Below are positions 52,600 through 64,000 of a stretch of DNA of 64,000 bases, piece after piece. How positions within the stretch are numbered: position 1 is the stretch's first letter; every line of letters begins with the position of its first letter. Below the pieces are notes generated by a model. It worked only from the letters and a program-made list of their open reading frames with translations, was not told the DNA's origin and did no database searches. This DNA comes from Streptomyces griseiscabiei (GTDB lineage Bacteria; Actinomycetota; Actinomycetes; Streptomycetales; Streptomycetaceae): the NCBI RefSeq assembly GCF_020010925.1, contig NZ_JAGJBZ010000002.1, forward strand, positions 2,976,001-3,040,000, read 5' to 3'. Made by a program: the position numbers and the translations under genes.

Positions 52600-53403
52600 T
52601 CAGCCCAGGAAACCCATCCGGTGGCTGATCTCGGCGGCGCCCTGGAGCAGTACCGGCGACATCTCGTGCAGGCGCTCCTCGGTGAGCCGGTAGGAGGGTC
52701 CGGAGGCGCTGAGGGCGGCGATGACCTCGCCGTCCCGGTTGCGCACCGGAGCGGCCATGGCGTGCAGGCCGATCTCCAACTCCTCCAGGGTGAAGGCGTA
52801 GCCCCGCTCCCGCGCGGCGACGAGGTTCTTCTCCAGCTTCGTCTTCGCGGTGATGGTGTGCGGGGTGACCTTCTTCATGCCCACGTCGGAGAGGAGCGCG
52901 GCGCGCTCCTTCGCCGGCAGGTGGGCCAGCAGGATCTTGCCGCTGGACGTGGCGTGCAGGGGAGTCAGCTGGCCCACCCAGTTGTGCGCGGTGATGGCTC
53001 CCGGTCCGCGCACCTGGTACAGGTTGATCGCGTACTGCTCCTGCATCACGGCGATGTTGACGGTCTCGCCGATCTCCTCGGCCAGCCGCTCGCAGACGGG
53101 ACGGCCCTGCTGGGTGATGTCGATACGCCCCGTGACCGCGCCGGCCAGCCGCACGATGCCGAAGCCGAGCCGGTACTTGCCGCGCTCCCCGGCCTGCTCC
53201 ACCAGTCCGCGCGCCTCCAGGGCGCCGAGGAGACGGAAGGCGGTGGACTTGTGCACCTCGATCTCCGCCGCCACCTCGCTGACGCCGGCCTCGCCACGCT
53301 GCGCGAGGATCTCCAGGACGCTGATGGCGCGGTCCACCGACTGCACACCGCCGGCGCCCGCGTGCGAATTCGACGTTTCCGTGTCAAGGCTGTAGTTGCT
53401 CAC
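52600..53403 (-). CDS. IclR-family regulator of choline/betaine catabolism
   Basis: A 267-residue regulator. The winged helix-turn-helix covers about residues 20-80 (VQSVDRAISVLEILA, SEVAAEIEVHKSTAFRLLGALEARGLVEQ), and the IclR effector domain fills the rest (LHATSSGKILLAHL, GLHAMAAPVRNRDGEVIAALSASGPSYRL). The GTG start has no ribosome binding site, but TATAGT ends six bases before it, pointing to a leaderless mRNA; a longer upstream frame (to 53484) is less likely. A two-part operator covers its promoter and start codon, suggesting autoregulation. Confidence 0.88.
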   Translation of the reverse strand: MSNYSLDTETSNSHAGAGGVQSVDRAISVLEILAQRGEAGVSEVAAEIEVHKSTAFRLLGALEARGLVEQAGERGKYRLGFGIVRLAGAVTGRIDITQQGRPVCERLAEEIGETVNIAVMQEQYAINLYQVRGPGAITAHNWVGQLTPLHATSSGKILLAHLPAKERAALLSDVGMKKVTPHTITAKTKLEKNLVAARERGYAFTLEELEIGLHAMAAPVRNRDGEVIAALSASGPSYRLTEERLHEMSPVLLQGAAEISHRMGFLG

Positions 53404-53430
53404 AGTGAAACTATACGCGCAGTAAACAAC
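53395..53430 (-). promoter_or_regulatory. Autoregulatory two-part operator and leaderless promoter of the IclR gene
   Basis: GTTGCTCACAGTGAAAC (53395-53411) and TACGCGCAGTAAACAAC (53414-53430), given on the plus strand, keep the 19-bp period and the outer arms GTTGC and ACAAC. A minus-strand -10, TATAGT (53415-53410), lies inside it, and the GTG start follows six bases later. Confidence 0.55.
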
Positions 53431-53468
53431 ACACCTGCAAGTAACCTCCGCGAAACGAAGATCCCGAA

Positions 53469-53504
53469 GTTGCGCGTTTCGCAACCTGGTGCGTATAGCG
53501 CTAC
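53469..53504 (+). promoter_or_regulatory. Two-part operator upstream of betA
   Basis: GTTGCGCGTTTCGCAAC (53469-53485) has perfect inverted arms around five bases, the best single match in the window. GGTGCGTATAGCGCTAC (53488-53504) follows at the 19-bp period. No clear -35 and -10 pair is visible before it. Confidence 0.7.
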
Positions 53505-53552
53505 CCGTCTAGCATGCCTCGCATATCTACGGCGCGAGCGAGACGAGGCACC

Positions 53553-55223
53553 ATGGCTCCTGTGCAGTACGACTTCGTCATCGTCGGTGGTGGTTCCGCG
53601 GGCAGTGCACTGGCAAACAGGCTGTCCGCCGATCCGACGAACCGGGTCCTGGTCCTGGAGGCGGGCCGGACGGACTTCCCGTGGGACGTCTTCATCCACA
53701 TGCCCGCGGCGCTGACCTACCCGATCGGCAGCCGCTTCTACGACTGGAAGTACGAGTCCGAGCCCGAGCCCCACATGGGCGGCCGGCGCGTCTACCACGC
53801 GCGCGGCAAGGTACTGGGCGGGTCCAGCAGCATCAACGGCATGATCTTCCAGCGCGGCAACCCCATGGACTACGAGCGCTGGGCGGCCGACCCGGGCATG
53901 GAGACCTGGGACTACGCGCACTGTCTGCCGTACTTCCGGCGCATGGAGAACTGCCTCGCGGCCGACCCGGACGACGAGTTCCGCGGTCACGACGGTCCCC
54001 TCGTCCTGGAGCGCGGCCCGGCGAGCAACCCCCTCTTCGGCGCCTTCCTCAAGGCCACCGAGGAGGCGGGCTACGCGCCCACCGACGACGTCAACGGCTA
54101 CCGGCAGGAAGGCTTCGCCAAGTTCGACCGGAACGTCCACCGCGGACGCCGGCTCTCGGCCTCGAAGGCGTATCTGAAGCCCGTCCGCAAGCGCCCCAAC
54201 CTGACCGTCACCACCCGCGCCCTCGTCACCAGGGTCCTCTTCGAGGGCAAGAAGGCCGTCGGCGTCGAGTACCGGCGCGGCAAGGGAGCCCCGAAGCAGG
54301 TCCGCGCCAAGGAGGTGATCCTCTGCGGCGGCGCGATCAACTCCCCGCAGCTGCTCCAGCTCTCCGGCGTGGGCAACGCCGAGGAACTCCGGGCCCTGGG
54401 CATCGACGTCGTCCACGACCTCCCGGGCGTCGGCGAGAACATGCAGGACCATCTGGAGGTCTACATCCAGTACGCCTGCAAGCAGCCGGTCTCCATGCAG
54501 CCGTACCTGGCGAAGTGGCGTGCGCCCTTCATCGGGCTCCAGTGGCTCTTCCGCAAGGGCCCCGCCGCCACCAACCACTTCGAGGCCGGTGGGTTCGCCC
54601 GCAGCAACGAGGACGTCGACTACCCCAACCTGATGTTCCACTTCCTGCCGATCGCGGTCCGTTACGACGGCTCCGTGCCGGCCGGCGGCCACGGCTACCA
54701 GGTGCACGTCGGACCCATGTACTCGGACGCCATCGGCTCGGTGAAGATCAAGAGCAAGGACCCGCGGCAGCACCCCGCCCTGCGCTTCAACTACCTCTCC
54801 ACCGAACAGGACCGCCGCGAGTGGGTCGAGGCGATCCGGGTCGCCCGCAAGCTGCTCAACCAGCCCGCGCTCGCCCCCTACAACGACGGGGAGGTCTCGC
54901 CCGGACCGTCCGTCGAGTCGGACGAGGAGATCCTCGCCTGGGTCGCCAAGGACGGCGAGACCGCCCTGCACCCGTCCTGCACCTGCAAGATGGGCACCGA
55001 CGAGATGTCCGTCGTGGACCCCACCAGCATGCGTGTGCACGGCGTGGACGGCCTGCGGGTGGTGGACGCCTCCGTCATGCCCTACGTCACCAACGGCAAC
55101 ATCTACGCGCCGGTGATGATGATCGCCGAGAAGGCCGCCGACCTGATCCTCGGCAAGCAGCCGCTGCCGGCGTCGAAGGCCGCGTACTACCGCCACCGCG
55201 ACGCCCGGACGCAGGCGGAGTAG
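53553..55223 (+). CDS. betA: Choline dehydrogenase (GMC oxidoreductase)
   Basis: A 556-residue flavoprotein. The FAD-binding motif is [18 protein letters not shown], followed by the GMC signatures [21 protein letters not shown] and [15 protein letters not shown]. The catalytic His lies in [11 protein letters not shown], the segment typical of BetA. It oxidises choline to betaine aldehyde and may take the second step as well. GAGG precedes the ATG at 53553; a start 39 bp earlier is open but poorly supported. It is transcribed away from the IclR gene, and a MetF-like gene starts 3 bp after its stop. Confidence 0.88.
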   Translation: MAPVQYDFVIVGGGSAGSALANRLSADPTNRVLVLEAGRTDFPWDVFIHMPAALTYPIGSRFYDWKYESEPEPHMGGRRVYHARGKVLGGSSSINGMIFQRGNPMDYERWAADPGMETWDYAHCLPYFRRMENCLAADPDDEFRGHDGPLVLERGPASNPLFGAFLKATEEAGYAPTDDVNGYRQEGFAKFDRNVHRGRRLSASKAYLKPVRKRPNLTVTTRALVTRVLFEGKKAVGVEYRRGKGAPKQVRAKEVILCGGAINSPQLLQLSGVGNAEELRALGIDVVHDLPGVGENMQDHLEVYIQYACKQPVSMQPYLAKWRAPFIGLQWLFRKGPAATNHFEAGGFARSNEDVDYPNLMFHFLPIAVRYDGSVPAGGHGYQVHVGPMYSDAIGSVKIKSKDPRQHPALRFNYLSTEQDRREWVEAIRVARKLLNQPALAPYNDGEVSPGPSVESDEEILAWVAKDGETALHPSCTCKMGTDEMSVVDPTSMRVHGVDGLRVVDASVMPYVTNGNIYAPVMMIAEKAADLILGKQPLPASKAAYYRHRDARTQAE

Positions 55224-55226
55224 GCC

Positions 55227-56063
55227 TTGGGCGCTGCGGGGCTCCGCGCACTGCTGAGGACGGTCCGCTACGAGGTGCTGCCGGCGAGGGCCACCGAGGA
55301 GAAGGTCCTCGCCCATGTCCCGCGCGACGTCGTCGTCACCGTGACGGCGTCGCCGGTCAAGGGCCTGGAACCCACCCTCGACCTCGCCGGCCGGCTCGCC
55401 GCGCACGGCTACCGGGTCGTCCCGCACGTCCCCGCCCGGCTCCTGCGGGACGACCTGCACCTCAAGGAGGTCGCGGGCCGGCTGTGCGAGGCGGGCGTGG
55501 ACGACGTGTTCGTCCCGGCGGGTGACGCCGACCCGCCGGCCGGATCGTACGACGGGGCGCTGCCGGTGCTGCGCCGGCTGAGCGAGCTGGGACGGCCGTT
55601 CACCCACGTCGGCGTCACCGGCTATCCCGAGAGCCATCCGCTCATCCACGACGACATCACCGTCCAGGCGATGTGGGACAAGCGCGAGCACGCCACGTAC
55701 ATCGTGAGCAACCTCTGCTTCGACCCGCGGGTGCTGGGGGACTGGCTCGCGCGGGTAAGCCGCCGGGGTGTGACCCTGCCGGTGCACGTGGGCGTCGCGG
55801 GGCCCGTGCAGCGGGCGAAGCTGCTGGCGATGGCGACGAGGATCGGGGTGGGGGAGTCGACCCGCTTCCTGACCAGGCACGCGTCGTGGTTCGTGCGTTT
55901 CGCGGCGCCCGGCGGCTACTCACCCGAGAAGCTGCTCACGCGCACGGAGAACGCCCTCACCGACCCCGTGTCCGGGGTGGCGGGGCTGCACCTGTTCACC
56001 TTCAACCAGATCGCGGAGACGGAGAGATGGCGGCGGTCCGTACTGGACCGGCTGGAGGGCTGA
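55227..56063 (+). CDS. MetF-like methylenetetrahydrofolate reductase
   Basis: A 278-residue TIM-barrel protein of the methylenetetrahydrofolate reductase family (VVVTVTASPVKGLEPTLDLAGRL, VGVTGYPESHPLI, GLHLFTFNQI). It is shorter than housekeeping MetF and starts with a rare TTG, 3 bp after betA, with GGAG upstream. In a betaine-degrading operon it could convert methylene-tetrahydrofolate formed by dimethylglycine and sarcosine oxidation, perhaps in the oxidative direction. A terminator hairpin follows. Confidence 0.75.
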   Translation: MGAAGLRALLRTVRYEVLPARATEEKVLAHVPRDVVVTVTASPVKGLEPTLDLAGRLAAHGYRVVPHVPARLLRDDLHLKEVAGRLCEAGVDDVFVPAGDADPPAGSYDGALPVLRRLSELGRPFTHVGVTGYPESHPLIHDDITVQAMWDKREHATYIVSNLCFDPRVLGDWLARVSRRGVTLPVHVGVAGPVQRAKLLAMATRIGVGESTRFLTRHASWFVRFAAPGGYSPEKLLTRTENALTDPVSGVAGLHLFTFNQIAETERWRRSVLDRLEG

Positions 56064-56085
56064 GCACGTCGCCGGACAGCGGAAC

Positions 56086-56127
56086 GCCGAACGCCGGGAC
56101 GGATGTGGACCCGTCCCGGCGTTCGGC
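56086..56127. terminator. Bidirectional terminator between the MetF-like gene and purU
   Basis: GCCGAACGCCGGGACGG pairs perfectly with CCGTCCCGGCGTTCGGC, a 17-bp stem with an eight-base loop. It separates the convergent MetF-like and purU genes and lies 22 bp beyond the former's stop. Confidence 0.85.
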
Positions 56128-56150
56128 TTCGTATACGGAGGAGCTTCCGC

Positions 56151-57023
56151 TCAGCGGAAGACGACCGTGCGGTTGCCCTCGACCATCACCCGGTTCTCGC
56201 TGTGCCACTTCACCGCGTGCGCGAGCACCTGGGCCTCCACGTCCCGGCCGACCGTGACCAGCTCGCCGGGGTCCAGCGAGTGGTCCACCCGGACCACGTC
56301 CTGCTCGATGATCTGGCCCTCGTCCAGGTCCGAGGTCACATAGTGCGCCGTCGCGCCGACCAGCTTCACACCGCGGTCGTAGGCCTGGTCGTAGGGGCGC
56401 GCGCCCTTGAAGCTGGGGAGGAAGGAGTGGTGGATGTTGATGGCGCGGCCGTCCAGCTCCTTGCACAGGTCGTCGGAGAGGATCTGCATGTAGCGGGCCA
56501 GGACGACCAGGTCGATGTCCAGCTCGCGGACGAGTTCGAGCAGCCGGGCCTCGGCCTCGGGCTTGGTGTCGCGGGTCACCGGCACGTGGTGGAAGGGGAT
56601 GTCGTACGTCTCCGCGAGCTTCTCGAACTCCCGGTGGTTGGAGACGATCGCGGGGATCTCGATGTTGAGCGCGCCCGCCTGCCGGCGGAAGAGCAGGTCG
56701 TTCAGGCAGTGCCCGAACTTGGACACCATGATCAGGGTCCGGGTCGGTGTGGCGGCGTCGCTGAGGGACCACGAGATGCCGTAGGCCTGGGCGACGGGGC
56801 CGAAGCGGTACCGCAGTCCCTCCAGGTCGACGTTCGGGTCGGAGACGTCGAAGTGGACCCGCATGAAGAAGCGTCCCTGACGTCGGTCGTCGAACTGCTG
56901 GCTTTCCAGGATGTTTCCGGAGTTCCTGACGAGGAAGCCGCTCACGGCGTGAACCAGCCCGGCACTGTCGGGGCAGGAGAGGGTCAGGACGAACTCGCGG
57001 CCGGGTTGCGGTCGAGGGGACAT
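56151..57023 (-). CDS. purU: Formyltetrahydrofolate deformylase
   Basis: A 290-residue enzyme. An N-terminal ACT domain (about 8-85, FVLTLSCPDSAGLVHAVSGFL) is followed by the formyltransferase-like catalytic domain with INIHHSFLPSFKGARPYDQAYDRGVKLVGATAHYVT, containing the catalytic Asn-His-Asp set. It releases formate from 10-formyl-tetrahydrofolate, regenerating the folate needed for methyl-group oxidation. GGAGG lies eight bases before the ATG. Its promoter has the shared two-part operator, tying it to betaine breakdown rather than purine synthesis. Confidence 0.9.
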   Translation of the reverse strand: MSPRPQPGREFVLTLSCPDSAGLVHAVSGFLVRNSGNILESQQFDDRRQGRFFMRVHFDVSDPNVDLEGLRYRFGPVAQAYGISWSLSDAATPTRTLIMVSKFGHCLNDLLFRRQAGALNIEIPAIVSNHREFEKLAETYDIPFHHVPVTRDTKPEAEARLLELVRELDIDLVVLARYMQILSDDLCKELDGRAINIHHSFLPSFKGARPYDQAYDRGVKLVGATAHYVTSDLDEGQIIEQDVVRVDHSLDPGELVTVGRDVEAQVLAHAVKWHSENRVMVEGNRTVVFR

Positions 57024-57038
57024 GTGCGGGCCTCCGTC

Positions 57039-57103
57039 GGTGCGTATTGCACAACAAGGTGAGCGATACGCAACATGGTCGGCTCGGTGCGGCTTGTGGT
57101 CAA
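57039..57103 (-). promoter_or_regulatory. Promoter and two-part operator of purU
   Basis: On the minus strand TTGACC (57103-57098), 17 bp, GACCAT (57080-57075), then directly the operator. Written on the plus strand its parts are GGTGCGTATTGCACAAC (57039-57055) and GGTGAGCGATACGCAAC (57058-57074), 19 bp apart. Confidence 0.65.
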
Positions 57104-57152
57104 GGGTGGGCGGGTAAGTGATCACATGGTCAAATCGTCATCCGCCAACATC

Positions 57153-57217
57153 TTGACGTCCGTCTGACCAGCCGACAGGGTGTTCCATCACAAGCAATCG
57201 GGTGCACGATGCGCAAC
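57153..57217 (+). promoter_or_regulatory. Promoter and two-part operator of the betaine aldehyde dehydrogenase/OpuA operon
   Basis: TTGACG (57153-57158), 17 bp, CAGGGT (57176-57181), then GTTCCATCACAAGCAAT (57182-57198) and GGTGCACGATGCGCAAC (57201-57217). The first part is degenerate, but the 19-bp period and outer arms are kept. Confidence 0.6.
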
Positions 57218-57242
57218 GAATTTCAGTCGGAAGGCTCGGCGC

Positions 57243-59816
<2,574 letters not shown>

Positions 59817-59817
<1 letters not shown>

Positions 59818-61835
59818 TGACCGTCGTCGTGGAGAAGACCGAGCCGCCGGGGAGACCGGAGGAGACCCGCCCGGTCGAGGAGCCCGCCGCGGCCGCGGAG
59901 CCCCGGAGGATCAGCCGCTCCGTGGTGCTCGGCGCGATCGTGGTCGTCTGGCTGGTGCTGTTCGCGATCCTGCGCGGCAGGCAGACCCTCGCGCTCGGGG
60001 CGGCGGACCTGACCGATCTGCACCGGTGGTTCAACGAGGTCAACGACTCGATCGGCGCGAACCGCAACTCCAACCCGCTGTTCCTGTACTTCTTCAACGA
60101 GATCCGCCTGGTCATCGATTCCCTGGCGACCTTCGTGCAGGAGCTGATCTCCCAGCCCTCCGCCGGGCGGCCCCTTCCGCAGATCGGCTGGCTCGGCGTC
60201 GTCGGCATCGCGGGCTACGTCTCCTGGGCCTTCGGCAACTGGCGGGTCGCGCTGCTGGCGGTGGCCGGCTTCACCTTCCTCGGCCTGCAGGGCCTGTGGC
60301 AGGAGAGCATGGACACCCTGGCGCTCACCGTCTCCGCGGTCCTGGTGGCGCTGCTGTTCGGGATCCCGCTGGGTGTGTGGGCGGGGCTGTCCGACCGGGT
60401 CAACCGGATCGCCACGCCCCTGCTGGACTTCATGCAGACGATGCCGACCTTCGTCTACCTGGCCCCGCTGACCCTGTTCTTCCTCATCGGCGGAGCCTCC
60501 GCCACCATCGCCACGGTGGTCTACGCGGCGCCGCCGGCGATCCGGATCACCGCGCACGCCATCCGGACCGTGCCGGAGACGACGGTGGAGGCGGCCGACT
60601 CGCTCGGGGCGACGCGTGGGCAGGCCCTGATGAAGGTCCTGCTGCCGATGTCCAAGCGGACGGTGGTGATGGGCGTCAACCAGACCATCATGGCCGCCCT
60701 GGCCATGGTGACCATCGCGGCCCTGATCGACGCTCCCGGCCTCGGCAAGACCGTCGTCCAGGCGCTGCAGTCGCTCGACGTGGGCACGGCCTTCAACGCG
60801 GGCCTGTCCATCGTCGTCATGGCGATCGTCCTCGACCGGGTCACGACCGCGGCCAGCGCCCGCGAGGAGGAGGCCCGGCGCTCGAAGAACCGGTTCCTGG
60901 CCTGGCGGCGGCCCCTGCTGGGGGCGGGCGCGGTGGTCACGGCCGTCCTGGTCTTCATGTCGCACACCTATGTGTGGGCGGCGGAGTTCCCCGGCGAGGG
61001 CGGTCTCGGCAGCTCCATCGCGAGCGCGGCGGACACCACGACGACCTGGGTCCAGGACAACCTCTCGGGCGTCACCAACACCGTCCGCGACCTCATCACC
61101 AACGGGCTGCTCAACCCGTTCCAGTCGCTGCTCACCGACTCACCGTGGTGGCTGGTCGGCGCGGTGCTGATCGCGCTCGGCGTCGTCCTCGGCGGCCGCC
61201 GTGCCGGAATCACCACGGCGGTGTGCGTGGGGCTCCTGGTCGCCACCGGTATGTGGTCGGACAGCATGACGACGCTGGCCTCGACCGTGGTGGCCACCAT
61301 CCTCGTGATGCTGCTCGGCATCGGCTTCGGCGTCTGGATGGGCCGCAGCCGGCTGGTGGACCGCATGCTGCGGCCGAGCCTGGACGCGGCACAGGTCATG
61401 CCGCCGTTCGTCTATCTGGTGCCGTTCCTCGCGCTCTTCGGCGCGACCCGTTTCACGGCGATCGTCGCCGCGATCGTCTACGCGGCCCCCGTCGCCATGA
61501 AGATCATCGCGGACGGGGTGCGGAACGTGCCCGCGACCACCGTGGAGGCGGCCACCTCCGCCGGGTGCAACACCTGGCAGATCATCACCAAGGTCCAGCT
61601 GCCGATGGCGCGCGGTGCCCTGACTCTCGCCACGAACCAGGGTCTGATCTATGTGCTGTCGATGGTTGTGGTGGGCGGCCTGGTAGGTGCCGGCGCCCTC
61701 GGCTACGACGTCGTGGCCGGTTTCTCGCAGGGCCAACTGTTCGGGAAGGGGCTCGCCGCAGGGCTCGCCATCGTCCTTCTCGGAGTCATGTTCGACCGCA
61801 TCACTCAGGCCGCGGCGCGGCGAACCAGCGCATAA
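59817..61835 (+). CDS. proW: Double-length glycine betaine ABC permease (ProW-ProW fusion)
   Basis: A 672-residue permease holding two homologous transport domains in one chain. The first lies around residues 165-350 (DFMQTMPTFVYLAPLTLFF, APPAIRITAHAIRTVPETTVEAADSLGAT) and the second around 470-665 (DAAQVMPPFVYLVPFLALFG, APVAMKIIADGVRNVPATTVEAATSAG). Most ProW or OpuAB proteins have one domain and dimerise. Here one chain supplies both halves, so one gene gives the whole channel. Translation is coupled to the ATPase gene by TGATG. Confidence 0.88.
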
Positions 61836-61848
61836 GGAGCAACTGACC

Positions 61849-62826
61849 ATGTCAAGGCAAGCAAGACGATGGAGAGTCGGCGCGGCCGGCATAGCGGTCC
61901 TCGGTCTCACCCTCACCGCCTGTGGCGGTGCGAAGGTCGGTGACGAGTCCTCCGGTACGAGCGGCTCGGGCGGCTCCGCCAAGTGCGGCACCTTCAACCT
62001 CGCGGTCAACCCGTGGGTCGGCTACGAGGCCAACGCGGCGGTCATCGCCTACGTCGCGGAGAACGACCTCGGCTGCAAGGTCACCAAGAAGGACCTGAAG
62101 GAGGAGATCGCCTGGCAGGGCTTCGGGACCGGTGAGGTGGACGCGGTCGTCGAGAACTGGGGCCACGACGACCTGAAGAAGAAGTACATCACCGACCAGA
62201 AGACCGCCGTGGACGCCGGCGCGACCGGCAACGAGGGCCTGATCGGCTGGTACGTACCGCCGTGGCTGGCCAAGGCGCACCCGGACATCACGGACTGGAA
62301 GAACCTCGACAAGTACGCGGCGAAGTTCAAGACCTCCGAGTCCGGCGGCAAGGGCCAGCTCCTCGACGGCGACCCGTCGTTCGTCACCAACGACGAGGCG
62401 CTGGTGAAGAACCTGAAGCTGGACTACAAGGTCGTGTACGCGGGCAGCGAGACCGCGCTCATCCAGACCTTCCGCAAGGCGGAGAAGAACAAGGAATGGG
62501 TGATCGGCTACTTCTACGAGCCCCAGTGGTTCATGTCCGAGGTGCCGCTGGTGAAGGTCAAGCTGCCCGACTACAAGGCGGGCTGTGACGCCGACGCCGA
62601 GAAGATCGCCTGCGACTACCCCGTCTACACGCTGGACAAGATCGTCGCCAAGAAGTTCGCCGACTCGGGCAGCCCCGCCTACGACCTGGTGAAGAACTTC
62701 AGCTGGACCAACGACGACCAGAACATCGTGGCCAAGTACATCGCCGTGGACAAGATGACCCCCGAGGCCGCGGCGAAGAAGTGGGTCGACGCCAACCGCG
62801 TCAAGGTGGACGCCTGGCTGAAGTAG
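61849..62826 (+). CDS. proX: Glycine betaine-binding lipoprotein (ProX/OpuAC)
   Basis: A 325-residue substrate-binding protein. A signal peptide ends in the lipobox LTAC, so it is a membrane-anchored lipoprotein. Aromatic residues expected for the betaine cage are in NPWVGYEAN, VENWGHDD and GWYVPPWLAK. AAGGAG precedes the ATG. It follows the permease by 13 bp and is closed by a strong hairpin. Choline or betaine is the likely ligand; sequence does not separate them. Confidence 0.88.
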   Translation: MSRQARRWRVGAAGIAVLGLTLTACGGAKVGDESSGTSGSGGSAKCGTFNLAVNPWVGYEANAAVIAYVAENDLGCKVTKKDLKEEIAWQGFGTGEVDAVVENWGHDDLKKKYITDQKTAVDAGATGNEGLIGWYVPPWLAKAHPDITDWKNLDKYAAKFKTSESGGKGQLLDGDPSFVTNDEALVKNLKLDYKVVYAGSETALIQTFRKAEKNKEWVIGYFYEPQWFMSEVPLVKVKLPDYKAGCDADAEKIACDYPVYTLDKIVAKKFADSGSPAYDLVKNFSWTNDDQNIVAKYIAVDKMTPEAAAKKWVDANRVKVDAWLK

Positions 62827-62860
62827 GGGCGAGGACCGGACGCGGGAATCCGGTCGGATC

Positions 62861-62905
62861 ATGCCCGGTGGGCGGCGCGCGCCACACGCGCCGCCCACCG
62901 GGCAT
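62861..62905 (+). terminator. Strong hairpin ending the OpuA operon
   Basis: ATGCCCGGTGGGCGGCGCG pairs perfectly with its complement over 19 bp around a seven-base loop, 34 bp after the proX stop. Confidence 0.88.
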
Positions 62906-62968
62906 CGCCGTGTCCGGGCCCGTTCCCCGGCTGCTTCTCCGGCCCGTTTTCCGAGGTCCCGGGAACCC

Positions 62969-63035
62969 TTGACACCCACCAGTGCGGAGGGCACATTGAG
63001 TTGCGCAACCTGAACCGCGTTGCGTAAACAGCAAC
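62969..63035 (+). promoter_or_regulatory. Promoter and two-part operator of the dimethylglycine dehydrogenase-like gene
   Basis: TTGACA (62969-62974), 17 bp, CACATT (62992-62997), then GTTGCGCAACCTGAACC (63000-63016) and GTTGCGTAAACAGCAAC (63019-63035). The second part has near-perfect TTGCG and AGCAA arms. Confidence 0.65.
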
Positions 63036-63074
63036 TCGATCGGCTCGGCTGATCAACAGACCGGAGGTGCGGCG

Positions 63075-64000
63075 ATGGCGGGACCCCGAGTGGTCATCAT
63101 CGGAGCGGGAGTCGTGGGAGCGGCTCTCGCGGACGAGATCTCCGCGCGAGGCTGGACCGAGGTGACCGTGGTCGACCAGGGCCCGCTTCCCGCCACCGGG
63201 GGCTCCACCTCGCACGCCCCGGGCCTGGTCTTCCAGACGAACTCCTCCAGGACGATGACCGAGCTGGCCCGGTACACCGTCGAGAAGTTCTGCTCCCTCG
63301 ACGTGGACGGCAAGCCCTGCTTCCTCCAGGTCGGCGGCCTCGAAGTGGCCACCACCCCCGAGCGCCTGACCGAACTGCGCCGCCGCCACGGCTGGATCAC
63401 CGCCTGGGGCATCGAGGCCCGGCTGCTCACCGCGGACGAATGCCTCGCACAGCACCCGCTGGTCAACCCCGACAAGGTCCTCGGCGGCCTGCTGGTCCCC
63501 ACCGACGGCCTCGCCAAGGCCGTCCTCGCCGTCGAGGCGCAGATCCGCCGGGCCACCGAGCGCGGCGTGACCTTCCTGCCGCGCCACGAGGTCCTCGACG
63601 TCCTGAAGGCCGACGGCGAGATCACCGGCGTCCTCACCGACCAGGGCGAGATCCCCGCCGACATCGTCGTGTGCTGCGCCGGCATCTGGGGCCCGAAGAT
63701 CGCCCGCATGGCCGGCATGAACCTCCCGCTGACCCCGCTCGCCCACCAGCTCGCCTGGACCGGGCCGATCCCGGCCCTCGCCGGTCAGACCGAGGAGGCG
63801 GTCCGGCCGATCCTGCGCCACCAGGACGCCGACCTCTACTACCGCGACCGCTTCGACGGCATCGGCATCGGCTACTACGGCCACCGCCCGATGCCCATCA
63901 CCGCCGACGAGATCCTCTCCGTCGACGAGGCCGACGACATGCCGTCGGTCCTGAAGTTCACCGAGGACGACTTCGCCGACGCCTGGACCGAGACCCAGTC
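63075..64000 (+). CDS. Dimethylglycine/sarcosine dehydrogenase-like flavoprotein, cut by the window end
   Basis: The first 308 residues of a flavoprotein are present. VVIIGAGVVGAALADEISARGW is the FAD motif; GSTSHAPGLVFQTN is typical of dimethylglycine and sarcosine dehydrogenases, where a His near here carries FAD covalently. Family members usually continue with a folate-binding GCV_T domain, outside this window. GGAGG lies seven bases before the ATG. The upstream two-part operator links it to the betaine genes, where it should demethylate dimethylglycine and pass the methyl group to tetrahydrofolate. Confidence 0.85.
   Translation, partial: MAGPRVVIIGAGVVGAALADEISARGWTEVTVVDQGPLPATGGSTSHAPGLVFQTNSSRTMTELARYTVEKFCSLDVDGKPCFLQVGGLEVATTPERLTELRRRHGWITAWGIEARLLTADECLAQHPLVNPDKVLGGLLVPTDGLAKAVLAVEAQIRRATERGVTFLPRHEVLDVLKADGEITGVLTDQGEIPADIVVCCAGIWGPKIARMAGMNLPLTPLAHQLAWTGPIPALAGQTEEAVRPILRHQDADLYYRDRFDGIGIGYYGHRPMPITADEILSVDEADDMPSVLKFTEDDFADAWTETQ

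Noticed and set aside
53404..53484. Longer IclR protein starting at 53484
   Set aside because: The extra 27 residues cover the promoter and operator region and have no family similarity. The leaderless GTG at 53403 agrees with TATAGT six bases before it.
57180..57242. N-terminal extension of betB starting at 57180
   Set aside because: This start lies within the predicted -10 and the operator. The GTG at 57243 has a GGAAGG site and begins the normal aldehyde dehydrogenase N-terminus.

Overview
The window is high-GC actinobacterial DNA and almost certainly comes from a Streptomyces chromosome. Third codon positions are nearly all G or C, starts are often GTG, operon genes commonly overlap by ATGA or GTGA, many regulators are present, Tat-type signal peptides occur, and there is a mycothiol-dependent (not glutathione-dependent) formaldehyde dehydrogenase. 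I saw no rRNA, tRNA, insertion sequence, phage gene or CRISPR array.

Layout. 1-8147: copper and cytochrome-oxidase assembly genes (a CopC-CopD fusion, a DUF1775/YcnI protein, a DsbA-like thioredoxin, a CopD-CtaG fusion, a second CopC and two related membrane proteins). 8391-13022: a LacI regulator divergent from a secreted GH78-type alpha-L-rhamnosidase. 13047-15002: an APC permease. 15217-20071: an ECF sigma factor, zinc-finger anti-sigma and ABC transporter operon, disrupted by a 221-bp tandem duplication that created an extra 74-codon ORF. 20043-28297: a catabolic island with an LLM flavin monooxygenase, a tautomerase, an aldehyde dehydrogenase, an alpha/beta hydrolase and two DUF1185 proteins, facing a BCCT transporter, a SnoaL-like protein, a flavin reductase and a GntR regulator. 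28453-34438: a glutamine-synthetase-like GlnT/GmaS, the three GlxBCD (MgsABC-like) subunits, a sarcosine-oxidase-like flavoprotein and a cupin regulator. 34534-36764: a hydrolase and an MFS exporter. 36803-42169: plant-polysaccharide functions (beta-helix protein, GH95, PfkB kinase). 42258-46286: a TetR regulator with paired operators, its NmrA-like target, and a SpoIIE-type phosphatase. 46339-64000: a choline and glycine betaine catabolic supercluster.

How they work together. In the last region two uptake systems (BCCT and an OpuA-type ABC transporter) bring in choline or betaine. BetA and a betaine aldehyde dehydrogenase make glycine betaine. A Rieske oxygenase with separate ferredoxin and reductase removes the first methyl group as formaldehyde, and a dimethylglycine-dehydrogenase-like enzyme (cut by the window end) removes the next. 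S-(hydroxymethyl)mycothiol dehydrogenase, a MetF-like protein and PurU handle the one-carbon units. Ten promoter regions across these genes carry a repeated two-part operator, two 17-bp GTTGCG-N5-CGCAAC elements exactly 19 bp apart, which I assign by inference to the IclR regulator encoded in the middle.

The most intriguing part is 20043-33751. Its enzyme set fits ring cleavage of an N-methylated pyridine such as trigonelline (as known for the Acinetobacter tgn genes), followed by assimilation of the released methylamine through gamma-glutamylmethylamide and N-methylglutamate. A palindrome close to TTGCATGCAA sits at all three promoters of this region and points to one GntR-controlled regulon. 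The pathway assignment is inference; the gene order and the shared sites are read directly from the sequence.
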